Below, one piece after another: positions 1 to 8,373 of a stretch of 11,180 nt of DNA. Both the position numbers and the translations under genes were made by a program. Within the stretch, counting starts at the first letter, position 1; the number at the start of each line of letters is the position of its first letter. Origin of the DNA: Bacillota bacterium. GTDB lineage: Bacteria; Bacillota; Bacilli; Bacillales_B; DSM-18226. The stretch spans positions 1 to 11,180 of the forward strand of contig JAUZQA010000080.1 in assembly GCA_030705665.1 (NCBI GenBank). Direction: 5' to 3'. The notes below the pieces were generated by a model. The model was not told the DNA's origin. It saw only the letters and a program-made list of their open reading frames with translations, and did not search any database.

Positions 1-1824
1 AGTGAGGAGATCCGCCAATTCTTAATTGAAAAGCTTTCTGTGACTGGAGGCCATATTGGACCAAATTTAGGTGTAGTCGAACTTACAATTGCTTTACATA
101 AATGCTTTGATAGTCCGCGAGATAAAATAATTTGGGATGTTGGTCATCAATCCTATGTCCATAAGATTTTAACTGGAAGGGCTAGTGAATTTGATACATT
201 AAGAAAGTTTAAGGGTTTATGTGGATTTCCTAAGCGCGTGGAAAGCGAGCATGATGTATGGGAGACAGGTCATAGCTCTACTTCATTATCTGCAGCCATG
301 GGCATGGCAATCGCTCGGGATTTAAAAAAGGAAAAATCCTATGTTGTTCCAGTAATCGGTGATGGCGCACTGACAGGTGGTATGGCACTTGAGGCTTTAA
401 ATCATATCGGTCATGAGAAAAAAGACATGATTGTTGTTTTAAACGATAATGAAATGTCAATTGCCCCAAATGTTGGCGCCCTTCATTCTGTTCTTGGCAG
501 ATTGAGGACAGCAGGAAAGTATCAGTGGGCAAAAGATGAGTTAGAGAGTCTGCTTAAAAAAGTTCCCGCAGTTGGGGGCGTATTAGCTGCAACCGCTGAA
601 AGAATTAAAGACAGCCTTAAGTACCTACTGGTTTCTGGAATCTTTTTTGAAGAACTAGGATTTACCTATCTTGGACCTGTAGATGGCCATAATTTTGAAG
701 CCCTCTTTGAAAGCTTAGGGCACGCCAAAAAAACTTCCGGACCGGTCTTACTTCACGTTATTACAAAAAAAGGAAAAGGTTTCTCGCCGGCTGAAATGGA
801 CAAAGTTGGTACATGGCATGGTACCGGTCCATATAAAACCGATACCGGTGCTTTTGTTAAACCATTAAATGCTCCTCCGGCTTGGAGCAGTCTTGTAAGT
901 GAAACGGTAAGAAAACTGGCACGAAAAGATGGGCGGATAGTTGCCATTACACCAGCTATGCCAGTAGGATCGAAGCTTGAAGGTTTTGCAAGCGAATTTC
1001 CAGATCGAATGTTCGATGTGGGTATAGCTGAACAGCATGCCGCAACAGTAGCTGCTGGTTTAGCAACACAAGGAATGAAGCCGTTTTTAGCCATATATTC
1101 AACCTTTTTGCAGCGTGCCTATGATCAGGTTGTCCATGACATCTGCCGGCAAAATTTAAATGTGTTTATTGGTATCGATCGTGCCGGATTAGTGGGTGCA
1201 GACGGTGAAACACATCAAGGTGTTTTTGATATAGCATTTTTACGACATGTACCAAATATTGTTCTTATGATGCCAAAGGATGAAAACGAAGGGCAGCATA
1301 TGGTATACACAGCTTTAAAATACGATGATGGGCCGATTGCGATGAGGTTTCCGCGTGGAAATGGTCTTGGTGTACCGATGGATGAAAACTTCCATTCCAT
1401 TCCAATTGGGACATGGGAGGTACTAAAAGAAGGAGAGGACGCTGCGATCCTTACCTTCGGAACAACGATTCCAATGGCGCTTGAAGCAGCAGCACAGCTT
1501 GAGAAACAAGGTATATCGGTAAAAGTAATAAACGCAAGGTTTATAAAACCTCTTGATGAAAAAATGCTTATAAATCTGTTGAAAGATAAAATGCCAATCT
1601 TAACTATTGAGGAGGCATGCCTCCAAGGGGGATTTGGCAGTGCTGTTTTAGAATTTGCCAATAACCAGGGATTTTATGGTGCAGTCATCGATAGAATGGG
1701 CATTCCTGACCACTTTATCGAGCATGGCGATGTTGATTCGTTGCTTGAAGAAATTGGATTAACATCTATGGAAGTGGTTAGAAGGTTGACGATTCTTGCT
1801 CGGAAAAAACAACGAAGGGCATAA
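1..1824 (+). CDS. dxs: 1-deoxy-D-xylulose-5-phosphate synthase (5' end outside window)
   Basis: The reading frame is open from base 1, so the gene enters from the left; 607 codons are present. By comparison with Bacillus Dxs, about 25 N-terminal residues are missing, and the internal GTG at 40 is not the start. Dxs is a cytoplasmic thiamine-diphosphate enzyme that condenses pyruvate with glyceraldehyde 3-phosphate, the first step of the methylerythritol phosphate route to isoprenoids. Visible hallmarks are the SGH-like opening [17 protein letters not shown], the [13 protein letters not shown] block, the ThDP/Mg motif [18 protein letters not shown] followed by LNDNEMSI, and DVGIAEQHA, whose Glu (about fragment residue 344) is the catalytic acid. 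The C-terminal transketolase domain ends with the usual [10 protein letters not shown] segment. The stop lies 3 nt before tlyA, so the two are surely co-transcribed. Nothing looks damaged. Confidence 0.97.
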   Translation, partial: SEEIRQFLIEKLSVTGGHIGPNLGVVELTIALHKCFDSPRDKIIWDVGHQSYVHKILTGRASEFDTLRKFKGLCGFPKRVESEHDVWETGHSSTSLSAAMGMAIARDLKKEKSYVVPVIGDGALTGGMALEALNHIGHEKKDMIVVLNDNEMSIAPNVGALHSVLGRLRTAGKYQWAKDELESLLKKVPAVGGVLAATAERIKDSLKYLLVSGIFFEELGFTYLGPVDGHNFEALFESLGHAKKTSGPVLLHVITKKGKGFSPAEMDKVGTWHGTGPYKTDTGAFVKPLNAPPAWSSLVSETVRKLARKDGRIVAITPAMPVGSKLEGFASEFPDRMFDVGIAEQHAATVAAGLATQGMKPFLAIYSTFLQRAYDQVVHDICRQNLNVFIGIDRAGLVGADGETHQGVFDIAFLRHVPNIVLMMPKDENEGQHMVYTALKYDDGPIAMRFPRGNGLGVPMDENFHSIPIGTWEVLKEGEDAAILTFGTTIPMALEAAAQLEKQGISVKVINARFIKPLDEKMLINLLKDKMPILTIEEACLQGGFGSAVLEFANNQGFYGAVIDRMGIPDHFIEHGDVDSLLEEIGLTSMEVVRRLTILARKKQRRA

Positions 1825-1827
1825 ATT

Positions 1828-2673
1828 ATGAAAATAAGAAAAGAACGTATAGATGTTTTACTTGTTGAACGAGGCTTGATTGAAACGCGGGAAAAAGCAA
1901 AAAGGGCTATCATGGCCGGCCTTGTGTATACGAATGAAGAGAGGCTCGATAAACCAGGGGAAAAAGTAAATGAAGACATCCCGCTCTCCATTAAAGGAAA
2001 TGTACTTCCGTATGTTTCAAGAGGCGGTCTTAAGCTCGAAAAAGCTCTCAAGGTTTTTGATGTTGATGTAAATGGGAAAGTTCTTTTAGATATAGGGGCA
2101 TCCACAGGAGGTTTTACAGATTGTGCATTACAAAATGGTGCAAAAATGTCATATGCACTTGATGTGGGCTACAATCAACTTGCATGGAAGCTTCGTCAGG
2201 ATGAACGTGTAATTGTTATGGAGCGTACTAATTTCCGCTATGTTACTCCTGCAGACTTAAGCGGCGAGATGCCTAACTTTGCGTCTATTGATGTTTCTTT
2301 TATTTCATTAAAACTAATCCTTCCTGTCTTAAAAAGTCTTTTAGTAAGCGAAAGTGATATTGTGGCATTAATTAAACCGCAATTTGAAGCAGGAAGGGAA
2401 CAGGTTGGCAAAAAAGGAATAGTCCGTGATCCGAAGATTCATCTTGAAGTAATCAATAAAATTATTGATTTTGCTGTTGCTCAAGACTATAGTGTAATAA
2501 ACTTATCCTACTCACCCATTACTGGTGGCGATGGTAATATTGAATTCCTTCTTCATTTAAAATGGAAGGGAGAGCGGGAAGCAGGTGAGGTGTTATTGCC
2601 TGCCGACCCGGAAACAATTGTCAAAGAAGCACATGCAGAATTAAAAAAAGGCAATGATATTGACCAAGGATAA
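1828..2673 (+). CDS. tlyA: TlyA/YqxC family rRNA 2'-O-methyltransferase (S4 + FtsJ domains)
   Basis: This 281-residue protein is of normal family length. Residues about 6-65 form an S4 RNA-binding domain (RIDVLLVERGLIETREKAKRA). The rest is a Rossmann-fold FtsJ/RrmJ-type methyltransferase with the S-adenosylmethionine loop D88-IGASTGGFTD. The K-D-K-E catalytic tetrad expected for 2'-O-methyltransferases fits K69, D155 (SIDVSFISL), K183 (LIKPQFE) and E239 (GDGNIEF). In mycobacteria TlyA methylates ribose in 16S and 23S rRNA and makes ribosomes sensitive to capreomycin. That this Bacillus-type protein has the same targets is inference. The ATG lies 3 nt after the dxs stop; the Shine-Dalgarno (GAAGGG, 1814-1819) is inside the end of dxs, so translational coupling is likely. 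The 3' end lies inside a terminator stem. Confidence 0.93.
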   Translation: MKIRKERIDVLLVERGLIETREKAKRAIMAGLVYTNEERLDKPGEKVNEDIPLSIKGNVLPYVSRGGLKLEKALKVFDVDVNGKVLLDIGASTGGFTDCALQNGAKMSYALDVGYNQLAWKLRQDERVIVMERTNFRYVTPADLSGEMPNFASIDVSFISLKLILPVLKSLLVSESDIVALIKPQFEAGREQVGKKGIVRDPKIHLEVINKIIDFAVAQDYSVINLSYSPITGGDGNIEFLLHLKWKGEREAGEVLLPADPETIVKEAHAELKKGNDIDQG

Positions 2674-2692
2674 GCGGCTGCTTATCCTTTTT
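2666..2692 (+). terminator. Rho-independent terminator overlapping the tlyA stop codon
   Basis: A perfect 10-bp stem (AAGGATAAGC / GCTTATCCTT) with loop GGCT is followed by TTT. The left arm contains the last tlyA codons and the TAA stop (2671-2673). It would end the dxs-tlyA transcript before argR. The T tract is short, so some read-through is possible. Confidence 0.82.
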
Positions 2693-2802
2693 ATGATTTA
2701 AGTAAAAATAATAAATGTACAAGAACTTCAAAATGGGCTAACATATGTGTATATCTGACAATATTTTTATTCGTTTTTGTTAACGTTTATGAGGTGAAAG
2801 TG

Positions 2803-3252
2803 ATGAATAAAGGACAGCGTCATATTAAAATAAGGGATATTATTGCCAATAATGACATTGAAACTCAAGACGACCTTGTGGATGAGCTGAAAAATGCAGG
2901 AGTTAATGTAACACAAGCAACAGTATCACGGGATATTAAGGAGCTGCACCTTGTTAAAGTTCCTTTAGCAGATGGACGATACAAATACAGCCTGCCTGCT
3001 GACCAACGTTTTAATCCATTGCAAAAACTGAAAAGGGCCTTGATTGATGCATTTATAAAAATCGATGCTGCAGGACATTTGCTTGTAATGAAATGCCTGC
3101 CTGGGAATGCAATGGCGATAGGGGCTCTAATTGATAACTTAGATTGGGAAGAAATTCTTGGTACAATCTGTGGTGATGACACCATCTTAATTATTTGCAG
3201 AACCCCTGAAGAAACTAATATTATTACTGACCGTTTCCTTGAGATGCTCTAA
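2803..3252 (+). CDS. argR: Arginine-responsive transcriptional regulator ArgR/AhrC
   Basis: The product is a 149-residue ArgR-family regulator. It represses arginine biosynthesis and activates arginine catabolism when L-arginine is bound, acting as a hexamer on ARG boxes. The N-terminal winged helix-turn-helix (about 1-70) carries the family signature [12 protein letters not shown] with Ser42-Arg43 in the recognition helix. The C-terminal domain has the arginine-binding and oligomerisation segment [14 protein letters not shown] with the Asp pair D125-D126. I chose ATG 2803, not GTG 2794: it gives the [11 protein letters not shown] opening of Bacillus AhrC, and GAGGTG at 2791-2796 is its Shine-Dalgarno. 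The 129-nt upstream spacer holds the tlyA terminator and only a weak sigma-A-like candidate (CTGACA 2755-2760, 17 nt, TGTTAA 2778-2783). I found no convincing ARG box there. recN follows after 12 nt. Confidence 0.96.
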   Translation: MNKGQRHIKIRDIIANNDIETQDDLVDELKNAGVNVTQATVSRDIKELHLVKVPLADGRYKYSLPADQRFNPLQKLKRALIDAFIKIDAAGHLLVMKCLPGNAMAIGALIDNLDWEEILGTICGDDTILIICRTPEETNIITDRFLEML

Positions 3253-3264
3253 GGGGGAATAAAC

Positions 3265-4962
3265 TTGTTAAGTGAGATATCAATAAAAAACTTTGCCATC
3301 ATTGAAGCTCTTTCACTTTCATTTGATAAAGGCCTGACCGTTTTAACCGGTGAAACCGGAGCCGGTAAGTCGATTATTATTGACGCGATTCACTTATTAA
3401 TAGGGGGAAGAGGATCCTCTGAATTTGTCCGTCATGGGGAAGAAAAAGCGGAAATTGAGGGACTGTTTAATTTAGACCATGATCGGCATCCTTGCTATCA
3501 AAAAGCCCAACAGTTTGGGATTGAAATTGAGGAAGGCATGGTAATTTTGAGACGTGACATTTCACGTTCAGGAAAAAGTGTCTGCCGGATCAATGGGAAA
3601 CTGGTTACCATATCGACCCTTCGCGAAATAGGGTCAACCTTGGTAGATATCCACGGCCAGCACGAACATCAAGCATTAATGGATGAGACACACCACTTGT
3701 CCTTACTTGATCAATTTGGATATAAGGAAATTTCCGTATCTCTTTCTGAATATCAAACTGTATTTCATCGATATGAACAGACCCTCGGTAAATTAAAAGC
3801 CTTAAGCGAGAACGAGCAGCAAACAGCCCATCGGCTTGATCTAATTCAATTCCAATTAGATGAAATTCAAAAGGCAAACTTAAAGTTAAATGAAGACGAT
3901 GAACTCCTTGAGGAAAAAAGAAAATTAAACAATTTTGAACGGATTTTCGAAGCTGTACAATCTAGCTATAACGCACTGCAAGGCGAGCAAAAGGGCCTTG
4001 ATTGGGTGAGTTTGGTCATGGGTCACCTCGAAGCAGCTGCTGCACTTGATGAAGCGTATAAAAATACGTACGAAGCAGTTGCAAATAGTTATTATTTACT
4101 GGAGGAAGCAGCAAGATCGCTTCGAAATGAAATGGACCAATTAGAGTATGACCCGCAAAGATTAAATGAAATTGAAGACAGGTTAACGGAGATTAATCAT
4201 TTAAAAAGGAAATACGGAAGTACAATTGAGGAAATATTGGAATATGCTTCTAAAATTGAAGAGGAAATCGAAACACTGCTTAATAAAGAGACCTATATTG
4301 ATCAATTAGAAAAGGAACTATCCTCCTTAAGAAAAGATCTAAGCCTTGAAGCAAAGCAACTAACGGATATTCGAAAGAAATGGGCAGAAAAGCTGACAAA
4401 ACTGATCCATAAAGAATTAAAAGAGCTATATATGGCAAAAACTATTTTTGAAATTCATTTTGAATCTAAAGGAAACTTCTCAAGGGACGGAATGGATGAT
4501 ATAGAATTTTATATTTCAACCAACCCTGGTGAGCCATTAAAACCACTTTCTAAAACCGCTTCTGGTGGAGAGCTTTCAAGGATCATGCTTGCTTTAAAAA
4601 GTATTTTCTCCAAGCATCAGGGAGTAACGTCGATTATTTTCGATGAAGTTGATACAGGTGTAAGCGGCAGAGTGGCACAAGCAATAGCCGAAAAGATATA
4701 CAAAGTTGCGGTTAACTCACAAGTTCTGTGTATTTCCCATTTACCTCAAGTGGCTGCAATGGCTGATACACATTTGTTTATTTCTAAGGTTTCAAAGGGC
4801 GGAAGAACTAAATCTGCTGTTACACCACTTACTTTACATGAAAAGATCACAGAAATTGGGCGCATGATTTCTGGTGCTGAGATTACCGATTTAACAAAAA
4901 AACATGCTGAAGAATTATTGCAGCTTGCTGAAGAAAATAAGAAAAGTGCCAGCCTTTTATAG
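3265..4962 (+). CDS. recN: DNA repair protein RecN (SMC-like ATPase)
   Basis: RecN is a 565-residue SMC-family ATPase that acts early in double-strand-break repair and helps hold broken DNA ends with RecA. The head domain is split. Walker A is G29-ETGAGKS36 in the N-terminal part, with the Q-loop region DIHGQHEHQ following. A long charged, Leu/Glu-rich coiled coil spans about residues 150-370. The C-terminal part has the ABC signature SGGELSRIMLALKSI (from S433) and Walker B IIFDEVDTG with D460-E461. Length is close to the usual 570 or so. The start is TTG 3265, preceded by AAGGGGG (3251-3257). The argR stop overlaps this ribosome binding site, so argR and recN form one unit. No LexA box (CGAAC-N4-GTTCG type) is seen just upstream. 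Confidence 0.96.
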   Translation: MLSEISIKNFAIIEALSLSFDKGLTVLTGETGAGKSIIIDAIHLLIGGRGSSEFVRHGEEKAEIEGLFNLDHDRHPCYQKAQQFGIEIEEGMVILRRDISRSGKSVCRINGKLVTISTLREIGSTLVDIHGQHEHQALMDETHHLSLLDQFGYKEISVSLSEYQTVFHRYEQTLGKLKALSENEQQTAHRLDLIQFQLDEIQKANLKLNEDDELLEEKRKLNNFERIFEAVQSSYNALQGEQKGLDWVSLVMGHLEAAAALDEAYKNTYEAVANSYYLLEEAARSLRNEMDQLEYDPQRLNEIEDRLTEINHLKRKYGSTIEEILEYASKIEEEIETLLNKETYIDQLEKELSSLRKDLSLEAKQLTDIRKKWAEKLTKLIHKELKELYMAKTIFEIHFESKGNFSRDGMDDIEFYISTNPGEPLKPLSKTASGGELSRIMLALKSIFSKHQGVTSIIFDEVDTGVSGRVAQAIAEKIYKVAVNSQVLCISHLPQVAAMADTHLFISKVSKGGRTKSAVTPLTLHEKITEIGRMISGAEITDLTKKHAEELLQLAEENKKSASLL

Positions 4963-5003
4963 GTAAAACTTCACTATACGTTTTTATTTTTAAAAAAAAC
5001 TTG

Positions 5004-5033
5004 AAAAGCTATCCATTCCGGGTAGCTTTTTTT
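5004..5033 (+). terminator. Rho-independent terminator after recN
   Basis: An 11-bp stem (AAAAGCTATCC / GGGTAGCTTTT, one T-G wobble) with loop ATTCC runs into a stretch of seven Ts. It lies 41 nt after the recN stop and separates the argR-recN unit from spoIVB. Confidence 0.88.
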
Positions 5034-5046
5034 ATATGCCTCATTG

Positions 5047-5076
5047 TTATAAATGGTCGGGAACGAGGCAAAATTA
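5047..5076 (+). promoter_or_regulatory. Candidate forespore (sigma-F/G type) promoter of spoIVB
   Basis: TTATA (5047-5051; 4 of 5 to the -35 type GYATA/GYWTA), a 15-nt spacer, then GGCAAAATTA (5067-5076), which fits the sigma-F -10 pattern GGnnAnAnTw fully. It lies between the recN terminator and spoIVB, 53 nt before the start codon. SpoIVB is known to be made in the forespore, which agrees. A sigma-G -10 of the CATnnTA type is not evident. The assignment rests on consensus memory only. Confidence 0.5.
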
Positions 5077-5129
5077 AAGATGTAGCCATTTCTTTAGGAT
5101 TTGGACAGAAGCGAGGAGAGTGAAAAGAT

Positions 5130-6419
5130 TTGAAATTAGATTCGATAAGAAAAATCATTGGTGGAATTCTCCTTGTTTCATTAAGCAGTTTACTTTTTTT
5201 TCACCCTTTTCAACAATACCTTTCAATTCCCAATAATATTACTGTTTTTAAAGGACAACAATATACGATTCAAAAGGCTGCTCCGGTTGCAGTCGAAGTT
5301 CAAAAGCACAATAAAAGTATCTCTCTAAAGCAGGAAAGAAATTCAATTTCCGTATCCGCAAATGAACAAGGAAAAAATGAAATGATAATGGAATTTGCAG
5401 GAATTCCCGTTAAACAGGTTGATGTAAATGTATTGAAGGATTTCAAAGTGATTCCAGGCGGACAATCAATTGGAGTCAAGCTTAATACAGCAGGTGTATT
5501 AGTAGTCGGTCACCACTTAGTAAATACCGAAGAAGGCAAAAAATCCCCTGGTGAGATTGCAGGAATAAAAGTTGGCGATATGATTACTGAAATCAATGGG
5601 ACAAAAATTAATAAAATGTCGGATGTGGCTCCGTTTGTACAAACTGCAGGACAAAACGGTCAACCACTAAATATGGTGATAAGTCGCGAGAATGGGAAAT
5701 TTACCACTAAATTAACTCCCTTAAAGGATAAAGGGGAAGAAATGTATAAACTTGGTTTATACATTCGTGACTCAGCAGCAGGGATAGGAACAATGACTTT
5801 TATGGATCCGCGTTCAAAAAAATATGGAGCTTTAGGACATGTGATTTCGGATATGGATACGAAAAAGCCGATAGTTGTAGATGATGGCCAAATTGTTCGC
5901 TCAACAGTAACTTCAATTGAAAAAGGCAGCAATGGAGATCCAGGTGAAAAACTGGCGAGATTCTCTTCAGATCGAGAAATTGTTGGAAATATTAACAAGA
6001 ACAGTCCGTTTGGAATTTTTGGGAAACTAAATAAAGAGCTTAAAAATGGTATAATGGACGAGCCACTTCCAATAGCTTTATCAAATCAAGTAAAAGAAGG
6101 TCCAGCAAAGATCTTAACAGTTGTCGACAACGATAAAGTGGAGGCTTTCAATATTGAAATCGTCAGCACAATCCCACAGAAGTTTCCTGCAACAAAAGGG
6201 ATGGTCATTAAAGTGACAGACCCAAAACTGCTTGAGAAAACTGGGGGAATTGTTCAAGGAATGAGCGGCAGCCCAATTATTCAAGATGGAAAGCTTGTAG
6301 GAGCGGTAACACATGTTTTTGTTAACGATCCTACATCTGGGTATGGTGTTCATATTGAATGGATGCTAAATGACGCGGGAATCAATATTTATGATAAACC
6401 AATGGAGAAAGCAAGTTAA
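5130..6419 (+). CDS. spoIVB: SpoIVB serine peptidase (S55), sporulation signalling protease
   Basis: The 429-residue protein has an N-terminal membrane anchor (about 9-25), a variable linker, a PDZ domain (about 106-200, with [22 protein letters not shown]) and a C-terminal S55 protease domain. SpoIVB is secreted from the forespore into the intermembrane space. There it self-cleaves and then cuts SpoIVFA, which releases the SpoIVFB protease to process pro-sigma-K in the mother cell. The expected triad is intact: H237 (GALGHVISD), D364 (KVTDP) and S379 (QGMSGSP), one position shifted from the B. subtilis H236/D363/S378. The start is TTG 5130 with GAGGAGAG (5113-5120) upstream. It is a single-gene unit between two terminators, directly before spo0A as in other Bacillaceae. 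Nothing is degraded, so the lineage is probably an active spore former. Confidence 0.96.
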   Translation: MKLDSIRKIIGGILLVSLSSLLFFHPFQQYLSIPNNITVFKGQQYTIQKAAPVAVEVQKHNKSISLKQERNSISVSANEQGKNEMIMEFAGIPVKQVDVNVLKDFKVIPGGQSIGVKLNTAGVLVVGHHLVNTEEGKKSPGEIAGIKVGDMITEINGTKINKMSDVAPFVQTAGQNGQPLNMVISRENGKFTTKLTPLKDKGEEMYKLGLYIRDSAAGIGTMTFMDPRSKKYGALGHVISDMDTKKPIVVDDGQIVRSTVTSIEKGSNGDPGEKLARFSSDREIVGNINKNSPFGIFGKLNKELKNGIMDEPLPIALSNQVKEGPAKILTVVDNDKVEAFNIEIVSTIPQKFPATKGMVIKVTDPKLLEKTGGIVQGMSGSPIIQDGKLVGAVTHVFVNDPTSGYGVHIEWMLNDAGINIYDKPMEKAS

Positions 6420-6427
6420 TCGTTTGG

Positions 6428-6455
6428 CAAAATAGGCTTATGCCTATTTTGTTTT
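6428..6455 (+). terminator. Rho-independent terminator after spoIVB
   Basis: A perfect 10-bp stem (CAAAATAGGC / GCCTATTTTG) with loop TTAT is followed by TTTT, 9 nt after the spoIVB stop. It insulates spo0A from spoIVB transcription. Confidence 0.88.
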
Positions 6456-6486
6456 GTCAAAAAGCTCTTTTCCATCTTAAGGGAAA

Positions 6487-6512
6487 TGTCGATTCTAGCG
6501 AAATTCGTCGAA
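6487..6512 (+). promoter_or_regulatory. Pair of Spo0A-binding (0A) boxes upstream of spo0A
   Basis: TGTCGAT (6487-6493) and CGTCGAA (6506-6512) each match the 0A-box core TGTCGAA in 6 of 7 positions, with starts 19 nt apart. A weaker TGTCAAA lies at 6455-6461, at the edge of the spoIVB terminator. They sit about 100-150 nt upstream of the predicted sigma-H start site. That resembles the multiple 0A operators of the B. subtilis spo0A control region. Binding is inferred from the match and position. Confidence 0.6.
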
Positions 6513-6530
6513 AATAAAAGAAAATAAAAG
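6511..6530 (+). repeat. Exact 10-bp tandem repeat in the spo0A control region
   Basis: AAAATAAAAG occurs twice back to back, starting within the upstream 0A box. The period of 10 bp is about one DNA helical turn, so the A tracts are in phase and may bend the DNA. It may also be low-complexity A-rich sequence without function. Confidence 0.75.
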
Positions 6531-6575
6531 GAAAGATAAGATTTTACAGCTTTTTTGAGAAAAATTAAAAAATTA

Positions 6576-6602
6576 AAAGGAATTTTTGTTGCATTGTCGA
6601 AT
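6576..6602 (+). promoter_or_regulatory. Sigma-H promoter (Ps) of spo0A with overlapping 0A box
   Basis: AAAGGAATT (6576-6584), 11 nt, then GTCGAAT (6596-6602) fits the sigma-H pattern RnAGGAwWW - 11/12 - RnnGAAT at every fixed position. It lies 73 nt upstream of the spo0A TTG. A perfect 0A-box core TGTCGAA (6595-6601) overlaps the -10 element, so Spo0A~P bound there should compete with RNA polymerase. B. subtilis spo0A is known to have a sigma-H-dependent Ps promoter and Spo0A-bound operators. I could not place a vegetative sigma-A promoter with confidence. Confidence 0.8.
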
Positions 6603-6674
6603 TTCTTATTTAAAATAGAGAATAGAGATGAATAGGCAAAATAGATAATAAATCGATTGAGGAGGAAACTGGAT

Positions 6675-7463
6675 TTGAAGAAAATAAAAGTATGTGTCGT
6701 TGACGACAACCGGGAATTGGTGGGCTTACTAGAAGAATATATTTCAGCCCAGGATGATATGGAAGTAGTAGGAACCGCTCATAACGGACAGGAATGCTTA
6801 GAAATGTTAGAAGGAACAGATCCAGATGTCCTTGTATTGGATATTATTATGCCGCACTTGGATGGCCTAGCAGTGCTTGAAAGACTTCGTGAAATAAAAA
6901 AGGGAGCTCTTCCTAATGTTATTATGTTAACAGCATTTGGCCAAGAGGATGTAACCAAAAAGGCTGTTGAGCTAGGAGCATCCTATTTTATTTTAAAACC
7001 TTTTGATATGGAAAACTTGGGAAATCATATTCGCCAGGTAAGTGGGAACAGCAGCTCAATTACCCGCAAGCAAACAACAAGCTATCGTCCACAAGTAGAA
7101 CAAAAGCCGAAAAATCTTGATGCGAGTATCACCAGTATTATTCATGAAATCGGTGTACCTGCACATATTAAGGGGTATTTATATTTGCGTGAAGCCATTT
7201 CTATGGTTTATAACGATATTGAATTGCTTGGCTCAATTACAAAGGTTTTATATCCAGATATTGCAAAGAAATACAACACGACAGCTAGTCGAGTAGAACG
7301 TGCGATCAGGCATGCGATTGAGGTTGCTTGGAGTCGCGGCAACATCGATTCTATTTCATCATTATTTGGCTATACCGTAAGTATGTCAAAAGCTAAACCA
7401 ACGAATTCAGAATTTATTGCGATGGTTGCCGATAAGCTTCGACTTGAGCATAAGGCATCATAA
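6675..7463 (+). CDS. spo0A: Stage 0 sporulation response regulator Spo0A
   Basis: Spo0A is the master switch for entry into sporulation. It is phosphorylated through the Spo0F-Spo0B phosphorelay and then activates or represses genes carrying 0A boxes. The receiver domain (about 3-125) has the acidic pair D10-D11, the phospho-acceptor D56 ([12 protein letters not shown]), the switch Thr in MLTAFGQ and the Lys in FILKPFD. A short variable linker leads to the C-terminal DNA-binding domain, which opens with [21 protein letters not shown] and ends [13 protein letters not shown], almost identical to B. subtilis. The start is TTG 6675 (262 residues, [10 protein letters not shown] opening). GAGGAGG at 6659-6665 is its ribosome binding site, so the in-frame TTG at 6657 is rejected. 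Autoregulation through the upstream boxes is likely. It is monocistronic, ending in a strong terminator. Confidence 0.98.
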   Translation: MKKIKVCVVDDNRELVGLLEEYISAQDDMEVVGTAHNGQECLEMLEGTDPDVLVLDIIMPHLDGLAVLERLREIKKGALPNVIMLTAFGQEDVTKKAVELGASYFILKPFDMENLGNHIRQVSGNSSSITRKQTTSYRPQVEQKPKNLDASITSIIHEIGVPAHIKGYLYLREAISMVYNDIELLGSITKVLYPDIAKKYNTTASRVERAIRHAIEVAWSRGNIDSISSLFGYTVSMSKAKPTNSEFIAMVADKLRLEHKAS

Positions 7464-7484
7464 TTGGAAAAAGTGTGCCGACTA

Positions 7485-7523
7485 AAAAGCGCCCATTTTG
7501 TGATATACAAAATGGGCGCTTTT
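7485..7523 (+). terminator. Strong hairpin terminator after spo0A
   Basis: A perfect 17-bp stem (AAAAGCGCCCATTTTGT and its exact reverse complement) with loop GATAT, A-rich on the left and T-rich on the right. The symmetry would let it stop transcription from either side. It lies 21 nt after the spo0A stop. Confidence 0.92.
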
Positions 7524-7626
7524 CATTATGGAATTATTTTGGAACGAACAACCGCATATGATAAAGTAAATTCGAGGATTAAGTGGTTGAAACCTTTTGA
7601 TAATGACTTTTAGGGGATGAGGATGG

Positions 7627-8355
7627 ATGACTCAAGTATTTGCACATCGTGGATATGCAGCGGCTTTTTCTGAAAATACAATGATGGCTTTTAAGGAAGC
7701 AGAAAAAGCAGGTGCTGATGGGATTGAACTTGATGTTCAATTAACAAAAGATGGCGAAATAGTGGTTATTCATGATGAAAAATTAAATCGAACGACAAAT
7801 GGGAATGGATTCGTAAAGGATTTTCCATACAAAGAAATACGAAAATTGAATGCAAATAAATCTGGGGGAGGTATCGAGCCCATACCTTCGCTGAAAGAAG
7901 TCCTCGAATGGCTGCAAAGCAATCGGTTGATATGTAATATTGAGTTGAAAAATGGATTTTTTCCCTATGAGGGTATGGAAGAAAAAGTGATTAAATTAGT
8001 ACGGGATTATGGCCTGGAAGACAGAATTATCTTTTCTTCGTTTAATCATTACAGCATTGTCTATTGTTACAGATTAGCTCCAGAAATAGAAATTGCCCCA
8101 CTCTATTCGGGAAGGATTTTTATGCCATGGATCTACGCCAAGTCCATTCAGGCAAAAGCAATTCACCCGAATTATAAAGGTTTAACGAATGATATTATTA
8201 GGAAATCAATTGAAAATGGCATTTCCGTTAGACCCTACACCATTAATAATGAAAATGAGATGAAACGTTTATTCGCTCTTCATTGTTCGGCCATTATTAC
8301 CGATGACCCTGTAAAGGCCTTAAAATTAAGGAAAGATATCGAAAGAGACCAATAG
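7627..8355 (+). CDS. glpQ: Glycerophosphodiester phosphodiesterase (YqiK/UgpQ-like, cytoplasmic)
   Basis: The 242-residue protein is a complete GDPD-family TIM barrel. The enzyme hydrolyses glycerophosphodiesters such as glycerophosphocholine to sn-glycerol 3-phosphate and an alcohol. Key residues are visible: H7-R8 (AHRG), E16-N17 (ENT), E34 and D36 (GIELDVQLTKDG), H49-D50 (VIHDE) and E106/K108 (NIELK). There is no signal peptide, so it acts in the cytosol, like B. subtilis YqiK and unlike the secreted GlpQ; the symbol denotes the family only. ATG 7627 is preceded by AGGGGA (7612-7617). No strong promoter is seen in 7524-7620; TATGAT (7557-7562) lacks a good -35 partner. Its stop lies in a terminator loop, 9 nt from the converging minus-strand gene. 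The exact substrate cannot be told. Confidence 0.9.
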   Translation: MTQVFAHRGYAAAFSENTMMAFKEAEKAGADGIELDVQLTKDGEIVVIHDEKLNRTTNGNGFVKDFPYKEIRKLNANKSGGGIEPIPSLKEVLEWLQSNRLICNIELKNGFFPYEGMEEKVIKLVRDYGLEDRIIFSSFNHYSIVYCYRLAPEIEIAPLYSGRIFMPWIYAKSIQAKAIHPNYKGLTNDIIRKSIENGISVRPYTINNENEMKRLFALHCSAIITDDPVKALKLRKDIERDQ

Positions 8356-8373
8356 CGGTCTCTTTTATTTTTT
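8342..8373 (+). terminator. Rho-independent terminator overlapping the glpQ stop codon
   Basis: A 9-bp stem (AAAGAGACC / GGTCTCTTT) encloses loop AATAGC, which holds the TAG stop of glpQ (8353-8355); a T-rich tail follows. The tail overlaps the end of the converging minus-strand gene. On the minus strand the stem is followed only by TCGATATC, so it would work less well in that direction. Confidence 0.82.

Noticed and set aside
2756..2774. A possible ARG box before argR (ACAATATTTTTATTCG)
   Set aside because: Only one half-site resembles TGAAT/ATTCA; the other half has too few matches.
6657..6674. A longer Spo0A reading from TTG 6657
   Set aside because: It would translate the ribosome binding site GAGGAGG as protein and adds six residues absent from known Spo0A; TTG 6675 fits better.
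6416..6709. A 97-codon minus-strand frame across the spo0A control region
   Set aside because: It runs through the spoIVB terminator, sigma-H promoter and 0A boxes, and its composition (Phe/Leu/Ser-rich) is that of an antisense shadow of A-rich DNA.
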